A stretch of DNA of 5,215 nucleotides from Lentzea sp. Its GTDB lineage: Bacteria > Actinomycetota > Actinomycetes > Mycobacteriales > Pseudonocardiaceae. Both the position numbers and the translations under genes were made by a program. Under the pieces are notes generated by a model, which worked only from the letters and a program-made list of their open reading frames with translations, searched no databases and was not told the origin of the DNA. Location of the stretch: positions 1-5,215 of the forward strand of contig JASLAV010000059.1 of the NCBI GenBank assembly GCA_030146905.1, written 5' to 3'. Shown here piece by piece: positions 4,681 to 5,215 of this stretch. Position 1 is the stretch's first letter. The number at the start of each line of letters is the position of its first letter.

Positions 4681-5215
4681 GGCTCGGTCAGGCCCATCGC
4701 ACCGGCGGGCGTCAACGAGCCGCTGATCGACGCGACCACCTCGTAGCTGCGGCGGCGGTCCGCGTGGTCGTGGATCGGTGACGTGATCATCAGTTCCGGC
4801 GTCGCGGTCTCGTCGAGCACCGCCTGGAGCTTGCGCGCGATGGTCTCCGGCCCGCCCACCAGCACGCGGCCGTCGTCCTGGTGCGTGGTCGCGTTCTCGG
4901 GGCTGGGCAACAGGATCCGCTTGCCCTCCGCGCGGCTGCGCACCTTCGTCCTGATCGGACCGGCCAGCCACTCCGCCCGTTCGTCGTCGTCCGCCGCGAT
5001 CACCGAGACGCTGACCAGGTCGGCGCGGGCGGACTGGCCGGGGTTCAGGTGCCGCGCGAACGCGAAGGGCAGGTCCAGCTCGGCCGCGAGGGCGGCGGTG
5101 CCGGGGGAGGAGCCGAGCAGCCACAGCTCGGGCACGTCACCGCCGTGGACCGGTACAGCGGCGGTGTCCTCCGCGTTCAGCAGGTCCCGCAGCTCTTCCA
5201 GCTGCTCGCGGTACG
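4677..5215 (-). CDS. Luciferase-like (LLM class) flavin-dependent monooxygenase, C-terminal part
   Basis: This is a partial gene. The frame is open through the right edge, so the start lies outside, and 178 residues are visible. The fold-typical segments appear in order: PELWLLGSS (28-36), ELDLPFAFARHLNP (45-58), VSVIAADDDERAEWLAGP (70-87), VLVGGPETIARKL (117-129), ELMITSPIHDHADRRRSYEVVA (140-161). Family members are TIM-barrel enzymes using FMNH2 and oxygen, about 330-360 aa long, so roughly half is present. The substrate cannot be inferred. Between HLNPGQ and VSVSVIAADDD only about five residues remain where I recall some twenty (a YR-x-x-F-x-P segment), suggesting an in-frame deletion or a shortened clade. 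The tail after SYEVVA (SISGSLTPAGAMGLTEP) is longer than usual. The GTG at 5135 is an internal valine: codons upstream of it continue the family sequence (REQLEELRDLL). The stop overlaps the YCII remnant start. Confidence 0.85.
   Translation of the reverse strand, partial: YREQLEELRDLLNAEDTAAVPVHGGDVPELWLLGSSPGTAALAAELDLPFAFARHLNPGQSARADLVSVSVIAADDDERAEWLAGPIRTKVRSRAEGKRILLPSPENATTHQDDGRVLVGGPETIARKLQAVLDETATPELMITSPIHDHADRRRSYEVVASISGSLTPAGAMGLTEP

Noticed and set aside
4681..5124. Upstream in-frame extension of the YCII remnant across the monooxygenase gene
   Set aside because: The upstream part has low-complexity Arg/Pro/Gly composition and overlaps the well-supported monooxygenase frame. 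Only the part after 4680 resembles a protein family.

Overview
The window is GC-rich DNA with strong third-position G/C bias, GTG as well as ATG starts and clear Shine-Dalgarno sequences. It also carries a SARP-type regulator, a secreted family I36 protein and other actinomycete families. I infer a filamentous actinomycete, with the Pseudonocardiales (Saccharothrix/Amycolatopsis-like) as a guess. There are no rRNA or tRNA genes, CRISPR arrays, insertion sequences or integrase genes.

Layout, left to right. (1) The last codons of a + strand membrane protein (1-125), with one transmembrane helix and a short charged tail. (2) A convergent - strand pair that reads as one transcription unit. First comes a secreted family I36 (SMPI-like, beta/gamma-crystallin fold) protein (1097-1534), then an unrecognised exported four-cysteine protein (159-1040). 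Between them is a perfect 13-bp GC hairpin only 18 nt before the second start. (3) A 274-bp divergent intergenic region (1535-1808). It holds two short dyads and an exact 10-bp direct repeat with a 22-bp period, the geometry expected for SARP-family binding sites. (4) A large + strand regulator (1809-4457, 882 aa): OmpR-type winged helix, bacterial transcriptional activation domain (BTAD), a STAND/NB-ARC ATPase most like that of FxsT-type proteins, and five contiguous 42-residue TPRs. A 12-bp-arm hairpin follows its stop. (5) A convergent - strand end. The C-terminal 178 residues of a luciferase-like flavin-dependent monooxygenase enter from the right edge (4677-5215). Its stop overlaps, in a GTGA, a 69-codon frame encoding only the C-terminal half of a YCII domain (4471-4680), which looks like a gene remnant.

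The central model is inference. The AfsR-like regulator is transcribed divergently from the I36/four-cysteine unit and probably controls it, itself, or both through the shared intergenic region. The I36 and four-cysteine proteins would act outside the membrane. The monooxygenase/YCII end looks like a separate and possibly decaying locus. I see no complete, clearly novel multi-gene system. The most useful leads are the regulator with its divergent target region, the inter-gene hairpin, the unknown four-cysteine secreted protein, and the truncated YCII frame.
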